Notes: generated by a model not told the origin, from the letters alone. Shown: positions 25,498 to 35,082, counted from the stretch's first letter. The stretch is 64,000 bases of DNA from Nocardia rhamnosiphila NBRC 108938 (GCF_000720425.1 NZ_JOAJ01000004.1:1-64000), one strand, 5' to 3'. Numbers and translations: made by a program.

Positions 25498-26075
25498 CCG
25501 CATCCGTGGCGACCGACACGCCGATCCGTTGCCCGTGGTCGGTGGAATCACAGCTCTACCGGGACTACCACGACCAGGAATGGGGCCGGCCGCTACACGG
25601 GGACGACGCCCTGTTCGAGCGGCTGTGCCTGGAGGCTTTTCAGTCCGGCCTGGCGTGGATCACGATTCTGCGCAAACGGCCCGCGTTCCGGGCGGCGTTC
25701 GCCGGATTCGCCATCGACCGGGTCGCGGAGTTCGGCGACACGGATCGTGAACGGCTGCTCGCCGATGCCGGCATTGTGCGCAATCGCGCGAAAATAGACG
25801 CGTGTATCGCCAACGCGAAAGTCGCGCGCGAACTCGATATCGGACTCGACGAATTGCTGTGGTCCTTCGCCCCGCCGTCGCGACCGCGTCCGCGCGCATT
25901 GCCCGATATTCCGGCGACGACGCCCGAATCCATCGCACTGGCAAAAGAATTGAAGCGGCGCGGTTTCCGTTTCGTCGGGCCCACCACCGCGTACGCGCTC
26001 ATGCAGGCCACCGGTATGGTCGACGATCACTTGGCCGAATGCTGGGTCGATACCCGGCACACCGCGGTCGGCTGA
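25494..26075 (+). CDS. tag: DNA-3-methyladenine glycosylase I
   Basis: This is a 193-residue DNA repair enzyme that removes 3-methyladenine from alkylated DNA. The TAG signature is present: Cys and His ligands of the structural zinc in IRCPWS and YRDYHDQEWG near the N terminus. The second His/Cys pair is in VDDHLAECW near the C terminus. The AWITIL(R)KRPAFR segment and RNRAKI are also typical. The start is the GTG overlapping the stop of the DivIVA-domain gene. The M. tuberculosis counterpart (tagA, Rv1210) lies in the same order. Confidence 0.92.
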   Translation: MTASVATDTPIRCPWSVESQLYRDYHDQEWGRPLHGDDALFERLCLEAFQSGLAWITILRKRPAFRAAFAGFAIDRVAEFGDTDRERLLADAGIVRNRAKIDACIANAKVARELDIGLDELLWSFAPPSRPRPRALPDIPATTPESIALAKELKRRGFRFVGPTTAYALMQATGMVDDHLAECWVDTRHTAVG

Positions 26076-26137
26076 CCGATCACATTTGGACGTCGAGTGT
26101 CCGTCATCTCATGCGATAGGGAAGAATGGACCGAGTG

Positions 26138-26164
26138 CGGTCCGTCGTCTCAACCGACGGACCG
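26138..26164. promoter_or_regulatory. Hairpin between the glycosylase gene and the DUF3117 gene
   Basis: CGGTCCGTCG (26138-26147) pairs perfectly with CGACGGACCG (26155-26164) over a 7-base loop. It has no T run. It may be a weak terminator for the upstream gene or part of the long leader of the DUF3117 gene, whose start is 70 bases further on. Confidence 0.55.
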
Positions 26165-26233
26165 CCCGGTTGGCGACAACCGGAGTTCCGAGCAAGTGCG
26201 CAGCATACAGCGCAGATCTGGAGGGAGCAGAGG

Positions 26234-26401
26234 ATGGCGGCCATGAAGCCCCGTACCGGGGACGGTCCCCTCGAGGCAACCAAGGAAGGCCGTGGGATCG
26301 TCATGCGGGTCCCACTCGAGGGTGGCGGGCGTCTGGTCGTAGAACTCACGCCGGACGAAGCCGCGGCACTCGGTGACGAATTGAAGAGTGTCACCGGCTA
26401 G
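26234..26401 (+). CDS. DUF3117 small protein (Rv1211-like)
   Basis: This is a 55-residue protein, almost invariant across actinobacteria: MAAMKPRTGDGPLEATKEG, then RGIVMRVPLEGGGRLVVELT and a C-terminal DEAAAL helix. The function is unknown. GGAGGGAGCAGAGG directly upstream is an extended ribosome-binding site and fixes the start at 26234. Its 3' end overlaps the GTG of the next gene by 14 bp. In M. tuberculosis it also follows the glycosylase gene. Confidence 0.92.
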   Translation: MAAMKPRTGDGPLEATKEGRGIVMRVPLEGGGRLVVELTPDEAAALGDELKSVTG

Positions 26402-27257
26402 ACAGGTAGCCGAACAATCGGCGCTCGCCGCGGTCGCCGAGGTACTGAGCTGCCCCGAATGCGACCGCGGCCTGTCGTCCGCGCCGGGCACACTGCGCTG
26501 CTCTCGCGGGCACAGTTTCGATATCGCCCGGCAGGGCTATATCAGCCTGCTCACCGGTGCCGCCACCAAACTGACCGGTGACACCGCCGCCATGCTCGAC
26601 GCGCGGGCGGCCTTTCAGGGCACCGGAAATTTCGCGCCGATCGCCGACGCCGTCGCGGCGGCCACGGTGGCCGCGCACGATACCGGCGCCGGCGGATTCA
26701 TTGCGGATATCGGTGCGGGTACCGGCTACTACCTGGCGCGGGTCCTCGAGTCGGTCCCGGCGGCCCGCGGGATCGCCTTGGATATCGCCAAACCGGCCGG
26801 CCGGCGGTGCGCCCGCGCCCATCCGCGCGCGGCCGCGGTCGTGGCCGACGCCTGGCGGGGCCTGCCGATCCGCGAACAGACGCTCACCACCGCGCTGTCG
26901 GTGTTCGCACCGCGCAATCCGGACGCCGTGGCCCGGGCCCTCGGTCCCGGCGGCCGCTATATCGTCGTCACGCCCACGGACCGGCATCTGGCCGAGCTCA
27001 TCGAACCGGTCGGCATGGTCACCGTCGACCCCGCGAAGGACCGCCGCCTCGCCGCGGCCATGACCGGTCGTTTCACCCGGAGCGAACACCGCACGGTCGA
27101 CTACGCGATGACCCTCTCCCGCGCCGATATCGCGAATCTGGTGGCGATGGGCCCCTCCGCGCACCACGCCGACGACGCGACGGCCCGGATCGCCCGCCTG
27201 CCCGAACCCTTCGAGGTCACCGCGTCGGTCACCGTGGGAACCTACGCCCCGGTCTGA
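26388..27257 (+). CDS. 23S rRNA (guanine-N1) methyltransferase, RlmA/TlrB type
   Basis: This is a 289-residue S-adenosylmethionine-dependent methyltransferase for hairpin 35 of 23S rRNA. In Gram-positive bacteria this family modifies G748 and can lower sensitivity to tylosin-like macrolides when acting with other marks. An N-terminal zinc finger is seen in LSCPECDRGL...LRCSRGHSFD. The DIARQGYISLL segment follows, then the SAM-binding motif IADIGAGTGYY near residue 100, and VFAPRN. The GTG start at 26388 overlaps the DUF3117 gene by 14 bp. The overlap suggests that its translation depends on DUF3117. Confidence 0.85.
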   Translation: MSPARQVAEQSALAAVAEVLSCPECDRGLSSAPGTLRCSRGHSFDIARQGYISLLTGAATKLTGDTAAMLDARAAFQGTGNFAPIADAVAAATVAAHDTGAGGFIADIGAGTGYYLARVLESVPAARGIALDIAKPAGRRCARAHPRAAAVVADAWRGLPIREQTLTTALSVFAPRNPDAVARALGPGGRYIVVTPTDRHLAELIEPVGMVTVDPAKDRRLAAAMTGRFTRSEHRTVDYAMTLSRADIANLVAMGPSAHHADDATARIARLPEPFEVTASVTVGTYAPV

Positions 27258-27373
27258 CCTCACCGGCCACTCGCCGCCGCGGTGAGAAGGGGGCAATAGT
27301 GCTGGCACAGAAAGCAATCCGCTCGCGACATCGGCCTGATCGCCGAGTAACACCGTCCTGATGTCCTTGTCCT

Positions 27374-27781
27374 ATGCGGATACCGACATTCGGCAAACGA
27401 AAAGACACCGGCACCACCACCATCTACGAACAGATCGGCGGTCACGAAGCGCTCGAAGCGGTCGTCGCCGATTTCTACACCAGGGTCCTCGCCGACGCGG
27501 AACTGGCCGGTTTCTTCAGCGGGACGAACATGTCCCGGCTGCGGGGCAAACAGGTCGAATTCTTCGCGGCGGCGCTGGGCGGTCCTGAACCCTACTCGGG
27601 CGCGCCGATGAAACAGGTGCATCAGGGACGCGGGATCACCATGCACCATTTCACCCTGGTGGCCGGTCACCTGACCGATTCACTGACGGCAGCCGGCGTC
27701 GGCGAGGAGACCGTCGCCCAGATCATCGCGGCCATCGCCCCACTGGCCGATGACATCACCTCCGGGTCCTCCTCGGCCTGA
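27374..27781 (+). CDS. glbN: Truncated haemoglobin, group I (trHbN)
   Basis: This is a 135-residue haem protein. [33 protein letters not shown] and the distal-to-proximal stretch [15 protein letters not shown] match group I trHbN. The proximal histidine is in the HQGRGI region. The M. tuberculosis homologue turns NO into nitrate with bound O2 and protects respiration. The short basic N-terminal extension ([10 protein letters not shown]) before helix A is also seen in mycobacterial trHbN. The 116 bp upstream are gene-free and contain a small TCGGC/GCCGA hairpin. I could not find a clear ribosome-binding site. Confidence 0.92.
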   Translation: MRIPTFGKRKDTGTTTIYEQIGGHEALEAVVADFYTRVLADAELAGFFSGTNMSRLRGKQVEFFAAALGGPEPYSGAPMKQVHQGRGITMHHFTLVAGHLTDSLTAAGVGEETVAQIIAAIAPLADDITSGSSSA

Positions 27782-27795
27782 CGGCCGGCGAGGGC

Positions 27796-29013
27796 TCAGC
27801 GTTTACAGACGGTGTGGTACACGGCCAGGGTCTGCTCGGCGATCCGGTACCAGTCGAATTCGGCCCGGGCGCGGCGACGGCCGGCCGCGCCCAGTTCGGC
27901 CGCGCGCGCCCGGTCCAGCGCCAGCTCGTTGATCGCCGCCGCCAGCGCGCGCTCGTAGGCGCCGGTCGCCCCCGCCTCGAAATGCACCAGCCGGCCGGTC
28001 CGCCCGTCCGCGACCACCTCGGGAATTCCGCCCACATTCGAGGCGATCACTGCGGTCGAACAGGCCATGGCCTCCAGGTTCACGATCCCCAGTGGTTCGT
28101 AGACCGAGGGGCAGACGAACACTGTGGCCGCCGCCAGCAGCTGCCGGATCTGTTCGGTGGGCAGCATCTCCCGGACCCAGAACACATTGCCCCGGCGGCG
28201 GTGCAACCCGGACACGGCATTCGCGACCTCGGCCTCCAGTTCCGGCGTGTCCGGCGCGCCCGCACACAGGACCAGCTGGATCTCCGGATCGATCTCGCGC
28301 GCCGCGCCCAGCAGATGGCCGACGCCTTTCTGCCGGGTTATCCGTCCGACGAACACCGCCAGCGGCCGGTCCGCCCGCACACCGAGTTCGTCGAGGATTC
28401 GGCGGCTACCGGGCTCCGGCGGGCCGGGATGCCAGACGCCGGCGTCGATCCCGTTGCGCACGACGTGCACCCGGGTGGGATCCAGCGCGGGATAGGCGTC
28501 GAGTACGTCGCGGCGCATCCAGTCGCTCACCGCGATCACCGCGTCGGCGTGTTCGAGCGCATTGCGTTCCGACCAGGACGAGAGCCGGTATCCACCGCCC
28601 AGTTGTTCGGCTTTCCACGGTCGCCGCGGTTCCAGCGAATGGGTGGTGACCACGTGCGGGATCCCATAGAGGGTGGCGGCCAGATGCCCCGCCAGGCCCG
28701 AATACCAGGTGTGCGAATGGACCACGTCGGCCGCGCCGACCGCGCCGGCCATCCGTAACTGTGCCGACATCATCCGGAGGGCGGGGTTGGCGCCGTCGAG
28801 GGCCGGATCGGGTCCGTGCACCTGTGCGGTGTCGCGCGGTACTCCCATGCAGTGCACGGTCACCGCGCTCATCCGCCGTAACCGGGCCGCCAGTTCGGTC
28901 ACGTGGACGCCCGCGCCCCCGTAGACCTCGGGTGGAAACTCTCGGGTCAGCATGGCCACCCGTAGCTCGTCGGCCGCGGACAACTCGGCCGCGCCGCTGG
29001 AACCGGAACTCAC
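27796..29013 (-). CDS. glgM: Alpha-maltose-1-phosphate synthase GlgM (annotated GlgA in older records)
   Basis: This is a 405-residue GT4-family glycosyltransferase. In mycobacteria the enzyme joins ADP-glucose and glucose-1-phosphate to give maltose-1-phosphate for the GlgE pathway of alpha-glucan synthesis. The N-terminal VAMLTREFPPEVYGGAGVHV, the donor-site VFVGRITRQKGVGHLL and the E-x7-E region VYEPLGIVNLEAMAC are present. The GTG start at 29013 is chosen because TACCGT sits exactly 6 bases upstream and no ribosome-binding site is seen. It is divergent from glgC, which makes its substrate. Confidence 0.9.
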   Translation of the reverse strand: MSSGSSGAAELSAADELRVAMLTREFPPEVYGGAGVHVTELAARLRRMSAVTVHCMGVPRDTAQVHGPDPALDGANPALRMMSAQLRMAGAVGAADVVHSHTWYSGLAGHLAATLYGIPHVVTTHSLEPRRPWKAEQLGGGYRLSSWSERNALEHADAVIAVSDWMRRDVLDAYPALDPTRVHVVRNGIDAGVWHPGPPEPGSRRILDELGVRADRPLAVFVGRITRQKGVGHLLGAAREIDPEIQLVLCAGAPDTPELEAEVANAVSGLHRRRGNVFWVREMLPTEQIRQLLAAATVFVCPSVYEPLGIVNLEAMACSTAVIASNVGGIPEVVADGRTGRLVHFEAGATGAYERALAAAINELALDRARAAELGAAGRRRARAEFDWYRIAEQTLAVYHTVCKR

Positions 29014-29019
29014 GAATTC

Positions 29020-29070
29020 ACGGTAGCCGCCGAGCGGTCGATGCCCGCCGACCACCTCGTTCGGTAGTTT
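29020..29070. promoter_or_regulatory. Divergent glgM/glgC promoter pair, both leaderless
   Basis: On the minus strand TACCGT (29020-29025) lies at -12 to -7 of the glgM GTG. On the plus strand TAGTTT (29065-29070) lies at -12 to -7 of the glgC GTG at 29077. The two starts are 63 bp apart, so the upstream promoter regions overlap and the two genes are likely co-regulated. Confidence 0.65.
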
Positions 29071-29076
29071 GGCACT

Positions 29077-30291
29077 GTGAGGAGCCAGCCGCACGTCCTA
29101 GGAATCGTGCTCGCCGGTGGCGAGGGCAAGCGACTCTTTCCGTTGACCGCCGACCGGGCCAAGCCGGCCGTCCCCTTCGGCGGCGCCTACCGCCTCATCG
29201 ACTTCGTGCTCAGCAATCTCGTCAATGCCGGTTTCCTCCGGATCTGTGTGCTCACCCAGTACAAATCGCATTCACTGGACCGGCATATCTCACAGACCTG
29301 GCGGCTGTCCGGTTTCGCCGGTGAATACATCACTCCGGTTCCGGCCCAGCAGCGGCTCGGGCCGCGCTGGTATACCGGCAGCGCCGACGCCATCATGCAA
29401 TCGCTGAATCTCATCTACGACGAGGATCCCGATTACATCGTGGTCTTCGGCGCCGATCACGTCTACCGGATGGATCCCGAACAGATGGTGGCCCACCATA
29501 TCGACTCGGGGGCCGGGGTCACGGTGGCCGGTATCCGGGTGCCGCGCAGCGAGGCGGGCGCATTCGGCTGTATCGATTCCGACGAATCCGGCCGCATAAT
29601 CGGTTTCCTGGAGAAACCGGCGCATCCGCCCGGTATCCCCGACGACCCGAATTCGACCTTCGCCTCCATGGGCAACTATGTGTTCACCACCAAAGTGCTG
29701 GTGGATTCCATCAAGGCCGACGCCGAGGATTCCGATTCCGACCACGATATGGGTGGTGACATCATTCCCGGCCTGGTCTCGGCGAGCCAGGCGGCGGTCT
29801 ACGATTTCGCCGACAACGAGGTGCCCGGCGCCACCGACCGCGACCGCGGCTACTGGCGCGACGTCGGCACCATCGACGCTTTCTACGAAGCCCATATGGA
29901 CCTGGTGTCGGTGAACCCGGTGTTCAACCTCTACAACCGGCACTGGCCCATCCGGGGCGCCGCGGAGAATCTTCCGCCAGCGAAATTCGCGCAGGGCGGC
30001 CTGGCCCAGGAATCGATTGTCGGGGCGGGCAGCATCCTGTCCGCGGCGACCGTCCGTAATTCGGTGCTCAGCGCCAATGTGATGGTCGACGACGGAGCCA
30101 CCGTCGAGGGCAGTGTGCTGATGCCCGGGGTACGGATCGGGCGGGGGGCGGTGGTCCGGCGCGCGATTCTGGACAAGAACGTCATGGTGTCCGAGGGCGA
30201 GATCATCGGCGTGGATTCCGAGCGCGACCGCTCCCGGTTCGCGATCAGCAACGGCGGTGTGGTGACCGTCGGCAAGGGCACCTGGGTCTGA
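29077..30291 (+). CDS. glgC: Glucose-1-phosphate adenylyltransferase (ADP-glucose pyrophosphorylase)
   Basis: This is a 404-residue enzyme making ADP-glucose from glucose-1-phosphate and ATP, the first committed step of glycogen and capsular alpha-glucan synthesis. The nucleotide-binding motif [13 protein letters not shown] and the KPAVPFGG motif are at the N terminus. [18 protein letters not shown] and the catalytic-site region IGFLEKP follow. A left-handed beta-helix domain closes the chain ([21 protein letters not shown]). The GTG start has TAGTTT at the leaderless distance. A hairpin terminator follows. Confidence 0.95.
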   Translation: MRSQPHVLGIVLAGGEGKRLFPLTADRAKPAVPFGGAYRLIDFVLSNLVNAGFLRICVLTQYKSHSLDRHISQTWRLSGFAGEYITPVPAQQRLGPRWYTGSADAIMQSLNLIYDEDPDYIVVFGADHVYRMDPEQMVAHHIDSGAGVTVAGIRVPRSEAGAFGCIDSDESGRIIGFLEKPAHPPGIPDDPNSTFASMGNYVFTTKVLVDSIKADAEDSDSDHDMGGDIIPGLVSASQAAVYDFADNEVPGATDRDRGYWRDVGTIDAFYEAHMDLVSVNPVFNLYNRHWPIRGAAENLPPAKFAQGGLAQESIVGAGSILSAATVRNSVLSANVMVDDGATVEGSVLMPGVRIGRGAVVRRAILDKNVMVSEGEIIGVDSERDRSRFAISNGGVVTVGKGTWV

Positions 30292-30301
30292 CCGATACGG
30301 A

Positions 30302-30330
30302 GGTGCCCCCTCCCGGTGGAAGGGGGCACC
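30302..30330. terminator. Terminator between glgC and the ABC permease gene
   Basis: GGTGCCCCC (30302-30310) pairs with GGGGGCACC (30322-30330) around a short loop. It lies 11 bp after the glgC stop and just before the 3' end of the convergent permease gene, so it may serve both. Confidence 0.75.
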
Positions 30331-30347
30331 ACACCGACGGCGACAGG

Positions 30348-32003
30348 TCAGCGGATGTCGCGTCCCCGCACCCCGGCGAGTCCGGCCGCGAGCAGCACCG
30401 CGGCGATCACCGTGACCGCGATAACCGGAGTCGCGGTGAACTCCGACCCCGGCACCTTGGGCGCGTGACTGAACGGTTCCAGATCGCGGAACCACTGCGG
30501 CGCGCCGGAGAACGAACCGAGCAGGAACACCGCGATCGCGGCGGTGAGCAGTCCCCAGGCCACCGGAGTCCAGCGCGGCACCAGCCCGAACAGCGCCAGG
30601 GTCAGCCCGGCGAAGAACCAGATCGCCGGAAGCTGGATCAGGGCCGCGGCCACCACACCGGGCAATTCCCCGCCGATATCGTCCTTGGCGAGACCGTAGG
30701 CCACGCCACCGAGCAACCCGGCGGTCAGCATGATCACCACGGGCCCGCCGAGCGCGAACACCAGATGGCTGCCGGCCCAGCGCAGCCGGCCGACGGCCCC
30801 GCTGAGTACCGATTCGGCCTGGTGGCCGTTCTCCTCGCCGAACAACCGCAGTGTCGCCGAGACGGCGTACGCCGCGCCCGCGACTCCGAGCATGGTGAAG
30901 GCGTAGGAGATGAACGAGTCCTCGATCGATTCGGAGCCGCCCATCCGGGTGATCAGATCGCGCAGCGTCTCGTTCTCGGCGAAGCTGTCCCCGATACCCG
31001 CCACCACGCTGCCGATCACCAGACCGTAGAGACCGACCCCGACCGTCCAGGCCAGCAGCGTGCCGCGTTGCAGCCGCACCGCCAGGCCGAACGGTCCGGC
31101 CAGGTCCGCACCCGCCGCCGGTTCCCCGAGCCGTTCCGCGATGAGACCCGCACCGACATCACGGCGGCGCAGCAGCGCGTAGGCGACGGTCATCAGCACC
31201 ACCAGCAGGGCCAGGTGCAGCGCGAGCACCCACCAGCGATCACCGGCGTACGGTCGCACCTGCAATGACCAGCCCTGCGGGGACAACCAGGTCAGCGGGC
31301 TCACCGGGCCCGCCCCCGCCCGGGCGTCACCGATCGCTCGCAGGGTGAAGGTGACCGCGAGCACCGCGAACGCCAGTCCGCGGGCCAGCCGCGCGCCGGT
31401 GCAGACCTGCGCCGTCACTGCGGCCACGGCCGCGAAAACCATGCCGGATCCGGCCAGCGCGAGCCCGAAGGCCAGCGATCCGCTCGCCGGGACATCGGTC
31501 GCGGTCAGACTCACCGCGCCGAGCAGTCCGGTGAGCAGTGAGCCGCCCAGCGCCAGGACGAGCGCGGCCGTCAGGTTCGCGTAGCGACCGACCGAGGTGG
31601 AGGCAAGGATCTCACTGCGTCCCGTCTCCTCTTCGGCCCTGGTGTGCCGGATGACAGTGAGGATGGTGGCCACCGCGATCAGCGTGTGGAACATCCCGGC
31701 CTTCCAGATGCCCACCGCGCCGATCGAGGTGTTGTAGATCGGGCCGTACATCGCCAGTTGCGCCGGGCTGGCCAGGATGGTGGCCGCGAAGGAGGCGCGA
31801 TCGGCCGCGGTGGGATACACCGATTCGATACTGGCCACATAGACCCCGCCCAACGGCAGGGACAGCAGCAGGATCCACAGCGGCGCCACGATCCGGTCGC
31901 GGCGCAGGTACAGCCGCAGCAGCCGGGTGGTCCCGGTGAATCCGGTGCGGCCGGGACTCGTAGGGAGCACGCTGTGCCGTGCCCCGGCGACGGCGGTCGT
32001 CAT
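30348..32003 (-). CDS. ABC exporter permease (Rv1217c / tetronasin-type)
   Basis: This is a 551-residue membrane protein with about 12 hydrophobic helices in two halves, joined by a cytoplasmic segment carrying the conserved [15 protein letters not shown] second related [15 protein letters not shown] occurs in the other half. This arrangement is that of antibiotic-export permeases such as the tetronasin type. Its ATG overlaps the stop of the ATPase gene by 4 bp (ATGA). The M. tuberculosis pair Rv1217c-Rv1218c, with TetR Rv1219c, has been reported to export several drugs. That substrate range for this protein is inference. Confidence 0.87.
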   Translation of the reverse strand: MTTAVAGARHSVLPTSPGRTGFTGTTRLLRLYLRRDRIVAPLWILLLSLPLGGVYVASIESVYPTAADRASFAATILASPAQLAMYGPIYNTSIGAVGIWKAGMFHTLIAVATILTVIRHTRAEEETGRSEILASTSVGRYANLTAALVLALGGSLLTGLLGAVSLTATDVPASGSLAFGLALAGSGMVFAAVAAVTAQVCTGARLARGLAFAVLAVTFTLRAIGDARAGAGPVSPLTWLSPQGWSLQVRPYAGDRWWVLALHLALLVVLMTVAYALLRRRDVGAGLIAERLGEPAAGADLAGPFGLAVRLQRGTLLAWTVGVGLYGLVIGSVVAGIGDSFAENETLRDLITRMGGSESIEDSFISYAFTMLGVAGAAYAVSATLRLFGEENGHQAESVLSGAVGRLRWAGSHLVFALGGPVVIMLTAGLLGGVAYGLAKDDIGGELPGVVAAALIQLPAIWFFAGLTLALFGLVPRWTPVAWGLLTAAIAVFLLGSFSGAPQWFRDLEPFSHAPKVPGSEFTATPVIAVTVIAAVLLAAGLAGVRGRDIR

Positions 32004-32920
32004 TTCCGCGCCTCTTCCAGCTCGCCGGCCTCGTGGCCGTTGATCGAGTAGTGCCGCATGAACAGCTCTTCCAGCGTCGGTGGGCGGCTGGTCAGGCTGC
32101 TGACGCCGGTATCGCCGAGGACGCGGATGAGCTCGGCCAGATGTTCACCGTCGACCTGGCAGCGCAGCGTGTGGTCGTCCATGCTCACATCGGCCACCCC
32201 GGGCATGGCCGCGATATCACCGGGATCGCCGGTGAGTTCGGCGGTGATGGAGGTACGGCTCAGATGCCGCATGGACGACAGCGTGCCGCTTTCCACCGTG
32301 CGCCCGGACCGGATGATGGTGACCCGCTCGCACAGTGCCTCCACCTCCGAGAGGATGTGACTGGACAGCAGCACGGTCGCCCCCCGCTCGGCCGCCTCGG
32401 CGACACATTCCCGGAACACCTGTTCCATCAGCGGGTCCAGGCCGGAGGTGGGTTCGTCCAGCAGCAGCAGCCGGGCGTGCGAGGAGAAAGCCGAGACCAG
32501 CGCGACCTTCTGGCGGTTGCCCTTGGAGTAGGTGCGTGCCTTCTTCCGGGGATCGAGTTCGTAGCGTTCGATCAGTTCGGCCCGGCGCGCGATGTCGAGC
32601 CCACCGCGCATCGAGGCCAGCAGGTCGATGGTCTCGCCCCCGCTCAGCGACGGCCACAGGGTCACATCACCCGGCACGTACGCGATCTCGCGGTGTAGTG
32701 CCACCGCGTCCGCCCAGGGGTCGCGCCCCAGCATCCGCACCTCACCGGAGGTGCGCGCCAATAGCCCGAGCAGCACCCGGATGGTGGTGGACTTACCGGC
32801 TCCGTTGGGGCCCAGGAATCCGTGGACCTCGCCCTCGGACACTTCCAGGTCCAGTCCGTCCAGTGCCCGGACCTGACCGAAGTGTTTGTGCAGATCCCGG
32901 ATCCGAATTGCCGAAATCAT
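32000..32920 (-). CDS. ABC exporter ATP-binding protein (Rv1218c-like)
   Basis: This is a 306-residue ATPase. Walker A is GPNGAGKST near residue 41, the family signature is read as YSKGNRQK, and Walker B is [15 protein letters not shown]-terminal accessory domain of about 85 residues is typical of DrrA-like exporters. The start at 32920 follows an AGGAGA site. It forms an operon with the permease (4-bp overlap) and is separated by 77 bp from the TetR gene upstream on the same strand. That gap has no obvious terminator, so all three may be co-transcribed. Confidence 0.9.
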   Translation of the reverse strand: MISAIRIRDLHKHFGQVRALDGLDLEVSEGEVHGFLGPNGAGKSTTIRVLLGLLARTSGEVRMLGRDPWADAVALHREIAYVPGDVTLWPSLSGGETIDLLASMRGGLDIARRAELIERYELDPRKKARTYSKGNRQKVALVSAFSSHARLLLLDEPTSGLDPLMEQVFRECVAEAAERGATVLLSSHILSEVEALCERVTIIRSGRTVESGTLSSMRHLSRTSITAELTGDPGDIAAMPGVADVSMDDHTLRCQVDGEHLAELIRVLGDTGVSSLTSRPPTLEELFMRHYSINGHEAGELEEARK

Positions 32921-32997
32921 CGTGTCTCCTCGTGGGACAGAGATAGAGCGTTGATGGAGAGGGTTCGCAGGCGCGGCGGATCGGACGCCGCGCCGGC

Positions 32998-33768
32998 TCA
33001 GTGCGCGTCGCCGGCGGTTCGTGCCGGCGTCGGCGTTTCTGGTGGGTGCGCGGCGGCCGCCTCCGCTCCGGCGTCCGGCGCGGGTACGCGGCCGGTGGTC
33101 GGTGCGTCCGGCGTCGGCGGTGCACCCTGTCCGGCCCGGGCCGCGGCGTCGGCCAGGACGGTATCGAGCATGGTGGAGTCGGGTAGCAACCCTTCGGTGA
33201 AGATCTCCAGAGCGGGCAACATCATCTGGTCGCTGTACTCCCGCAACGCCTGCCGGTAGTCGACCGCCCCCGAGGCTCCGGCACGCAGCTGGATGAACAG
33301 CAGCATGCCGCCGCCGTTGACGCTCGCCAGATAGCGCGACATCGCTTTCAGGTCCCGCGGCCTCCGCACGGCGCCGGAGGCGATCCCGGCTTCCAGATAC
33401 TGCTCGACGTCCTCGACCATGTGCTCGAACATCGATACCGCCAGATCGCCACCGGCCTGGAAGCTGCGCATCACGTAGGCGATGATCGGCGCGAACTCCT
33501 CGATCTCGGCCAGCTGCTGGAGCAGATTCCCCGACGACGGCCGGTTCATGTAGCTCATCTTCGATTCGCGGATCACCGCGCGCACATGATCGTCGCATTC
33601 GCGCCGCAACCCGTCCTTGGACCCGAAATGATGGTTGACCAGGCCCGGCGACACACCCGCGGCCGCCGCGATCGCACGTACACCGACTCCGAAGCCCTCT
33701 TCGCCGAACAGCACGAGGGCGGCGTCCCGAATCCGGGCCCGCGTATTCAGATCATCGCTTGAACGCAT
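32998..33768 (-). CDS. TetR family repressor of the ABC exporter (Rv1219c-like)
   Basis: This is a 256-residue TetR regulator. The helix-turn-helix is at about residues 12-50 ([29 protein letters not shown]). The ligand domain matches Rv1219c in wording ([29 protein letters not shown]). About 45 extra residues at the C terminus are rich in Ala, Pro and Thr and are not expected in Rv1219c, so they are probably disordered. The ATG at 33768 lies inside one of two palindromic operator sites, with TAATGT placed for a leaderless transcript, so autoregulation is likely. Confidence 0.87.
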   Translation of the reverse strand: MRSSDDLNTRARIRDAALVLFGEEGFGVGVRAIAAAAGVSPGLVNHHFGSKDGLRRECDDHVRAVIRESKMSYMNRPSSGNLLQQLAEIEEFAPIIAYVMRSFQAGGDLAVSMFEHMVEDVEQYLEAGIASGAVRRPRDLKAMSRYLASVNGGGMLLFIQLRAGASGAVDYRQALREYSDQMMLPALEIFTEGLLPDSTMLDTVLADAAARAGQGAPPTPDAPTTGRVPAPDAGAEAAAAHPPETPTPARTAGDAH

Positions 33769-33794
33769 GTTCAATACATTAAACACACGTTCAA
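33759..33794 (-). promoter_or_regulatory. Two palindromic operators and -10 element of the exporter TetR gene
   Basis: TTGAAC-GCAT-GTTCAA at 33759-33774 is a perfect inverted repeat that covers the start codon. TTAAAC-ACAC-GTTCAA at 33779-33794 is a near copy. The centres are 20 bp apart, two helical turns, as expected for cooperative TetR dimers. The minus-strand TAATGT (33776-33781) lies between them, 7 bases before the ATG. Confidence 0.75.
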
Positions 33795-34436
33795 TGACGG
33801 CGCAAGAGGGGATGCCGTAGAGATTCCGTAAAGACGCCCGGCCCGGGCGTGCCACCTGGTGCAGAAGAACACAAATACACAGCTCACAGCCGTGCGCCGG
33901 CGCGCCGGATCCGGCCTTCCCCCTCGAGCGTCGGTGGATAGGCCCCTGCCCGAAGCAGGGGCCTATCCACCGGACCGGCGCAGCAACCTGTCGCCCCCGG
34001 AACGCGACCCCGACCACGGTTTCCGCCCCCGTGCGGCAACGTCGCAGCAATACCACCCTGCACAGGCGTCGGCCACCGCATCGAAACCGGGTCGCCACCA
34101 CCAGTGGCATCCGGCAACCCGCGCGTCGGCACCGCACCGGATTCCGTGCAGCCGGACGTGATCTTCGGCGGGCCGTCGATACAGGGCGGAACAGACGACC
34201 GGACGAGTACGGCCGGCGGCACCGGCAATCACGCCGGCCGGGACCGCGCCGAGGCCTGCCCCGACGACCTCGGCGAAGTCCCCTTCGGGGCCCGGTCGAG
34301 CGCAACACCGGCGACGACCGCTGCACTCCGGCCCTCAGGCCTGCCGCGCCCGCCGCGTCTGATCACCGCCCCGGGGCGGCCGGGAGTCCGATGGCGACGA
34401 GGTCAGGGCGCGCGGGCAGCCGAACCGGCCGCGGGG
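33795..34436. other. Gene-free stretch of about 640 bp with a strong hairpin
   Basis: Several frames of 70-110 codons cross this region on both strands, but none has a family motif, a ribosome-binding site or normal actinobacterial composition. It lies between the ends/starts of two minus-strand genes and contains the hairpin at 33932-33972. I see no repeat shared with the rest of the window. Confidence 0.5.
33932..33972. terminator. Strong hairpin, 18-bp perfect stem
   Basis: CGGTGGATAGGCCCCTGC (33932-33949) pairs perfectly with 33955-33972 over the loop CCGAA. It is about 460 bp downstream of the methyltransferase stop and 160 bp upstream of the TetR start. It may terminate long read-through from the methyltransferase gene; no T run follows on either strand. 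Confidence 0.6.
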
Positions 34437-35069
34437 CTAGCCCTTGGACGCGCAGAGCAACCCGTCACCGAGCGGAATGAGCACGCTGGTCAGACCCGGG
34501 TTCTCGGCCACGTACCGGGTCGCCGAACGTACCGCCTGGGTCGCCGCGTCGCGATTCGCCGGATCCGGTACCCGGCCCCCGAGCAGCGCATTGTGCAGCA
34601 GTACCGCCCCGCCGGCCCGCAGCAGCCGCACCGCCTCGGCAATGTATTGCGGATGCTCGATCGGCGAGGCATCGAGGAACACCAGGTCGTAGGCGCCGTC
34701 GGCCAGCCGCGGCAGCACGTCCAGCGCACGCCCGTTGATCAGCCGCGTCCGGGCGAGCGGGATATCGGCGGCACGGAACGACTCCTTGGCCGCCCGCTGA
34801 TGTTCGGGTTCGGAATCGATGGTGGTGAGCGTGCCGTCCTCGCGCATACCGTCGAGCAGCCACAATCCACTGACCCCGGCACCGGTACCCACCTCGACCA
34901 CCGCCCGCGCGTCCAGCAGCTGCGCGTACATGCTCAGCAGCGCGCCGACCGACGGCGGTACCGGAGCCACGCCCAGCTCGGTGGCCCGTTCGCGGGCGCT
35001 GACGAGTACCTCGTCCTCGACGACGGATTCCTCCACGTAGGCGAGATTGAGCTCCAGGTTCGATGCCAC
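34437..35069 (-). CDS. SAM-dependent O-methyltransferase, family 3 (Rv1220c-like)
   Basis: This is a 210-residue methyltransferase of the catechol/caffeoyl-CoA O-methyltransferase fold. The SAM-binding motif VVEVGTGAGVSGLWLL is near residue 60. The metal-site region DLVFLDASPIEHPQYI follows, then LLRAGGAVLLHNALLGG. The natural substrate is not known for Rv1220c either. The start is taken as GTG 35069 because TAGCCT lies 7 bases upstream; TTG at 35075 is the alternative. It is divergent from sigE, as in M. tuberculosis. Confidence 0.85.
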   Translation of the reverse strand: MASNLELNLAYVEESVVEDEVLVSARERATELGVAPVPPSVGALLSMYAQLLDARAVVEVGTGAGVSGLWLLDGMREDGTLTTIDSEPEHQRAAKESFRAADIPLARTRLINGRALDVLPRLADGAYDLVFLDASPIEHPQYIAEAVRLLRAGGAVLLHNALLGGRVPDPANRDAATQAVRSATRYVAENPGLTSVLIPLGDGLLCASKG

Positions 35070-35076
35070 GCCCAAG

Positions 35077-35082
35077 AGGCTA
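35077..35082 (-). promoter_or_regulatory. -10 element of the O-methyltransferase gene
   Basis: TAGCCT on the minus strand with a 7-base spacer to the GTG at 35069 fits the leaderless promoter pattern found repeatedly in this window. Confidence 0.5.
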
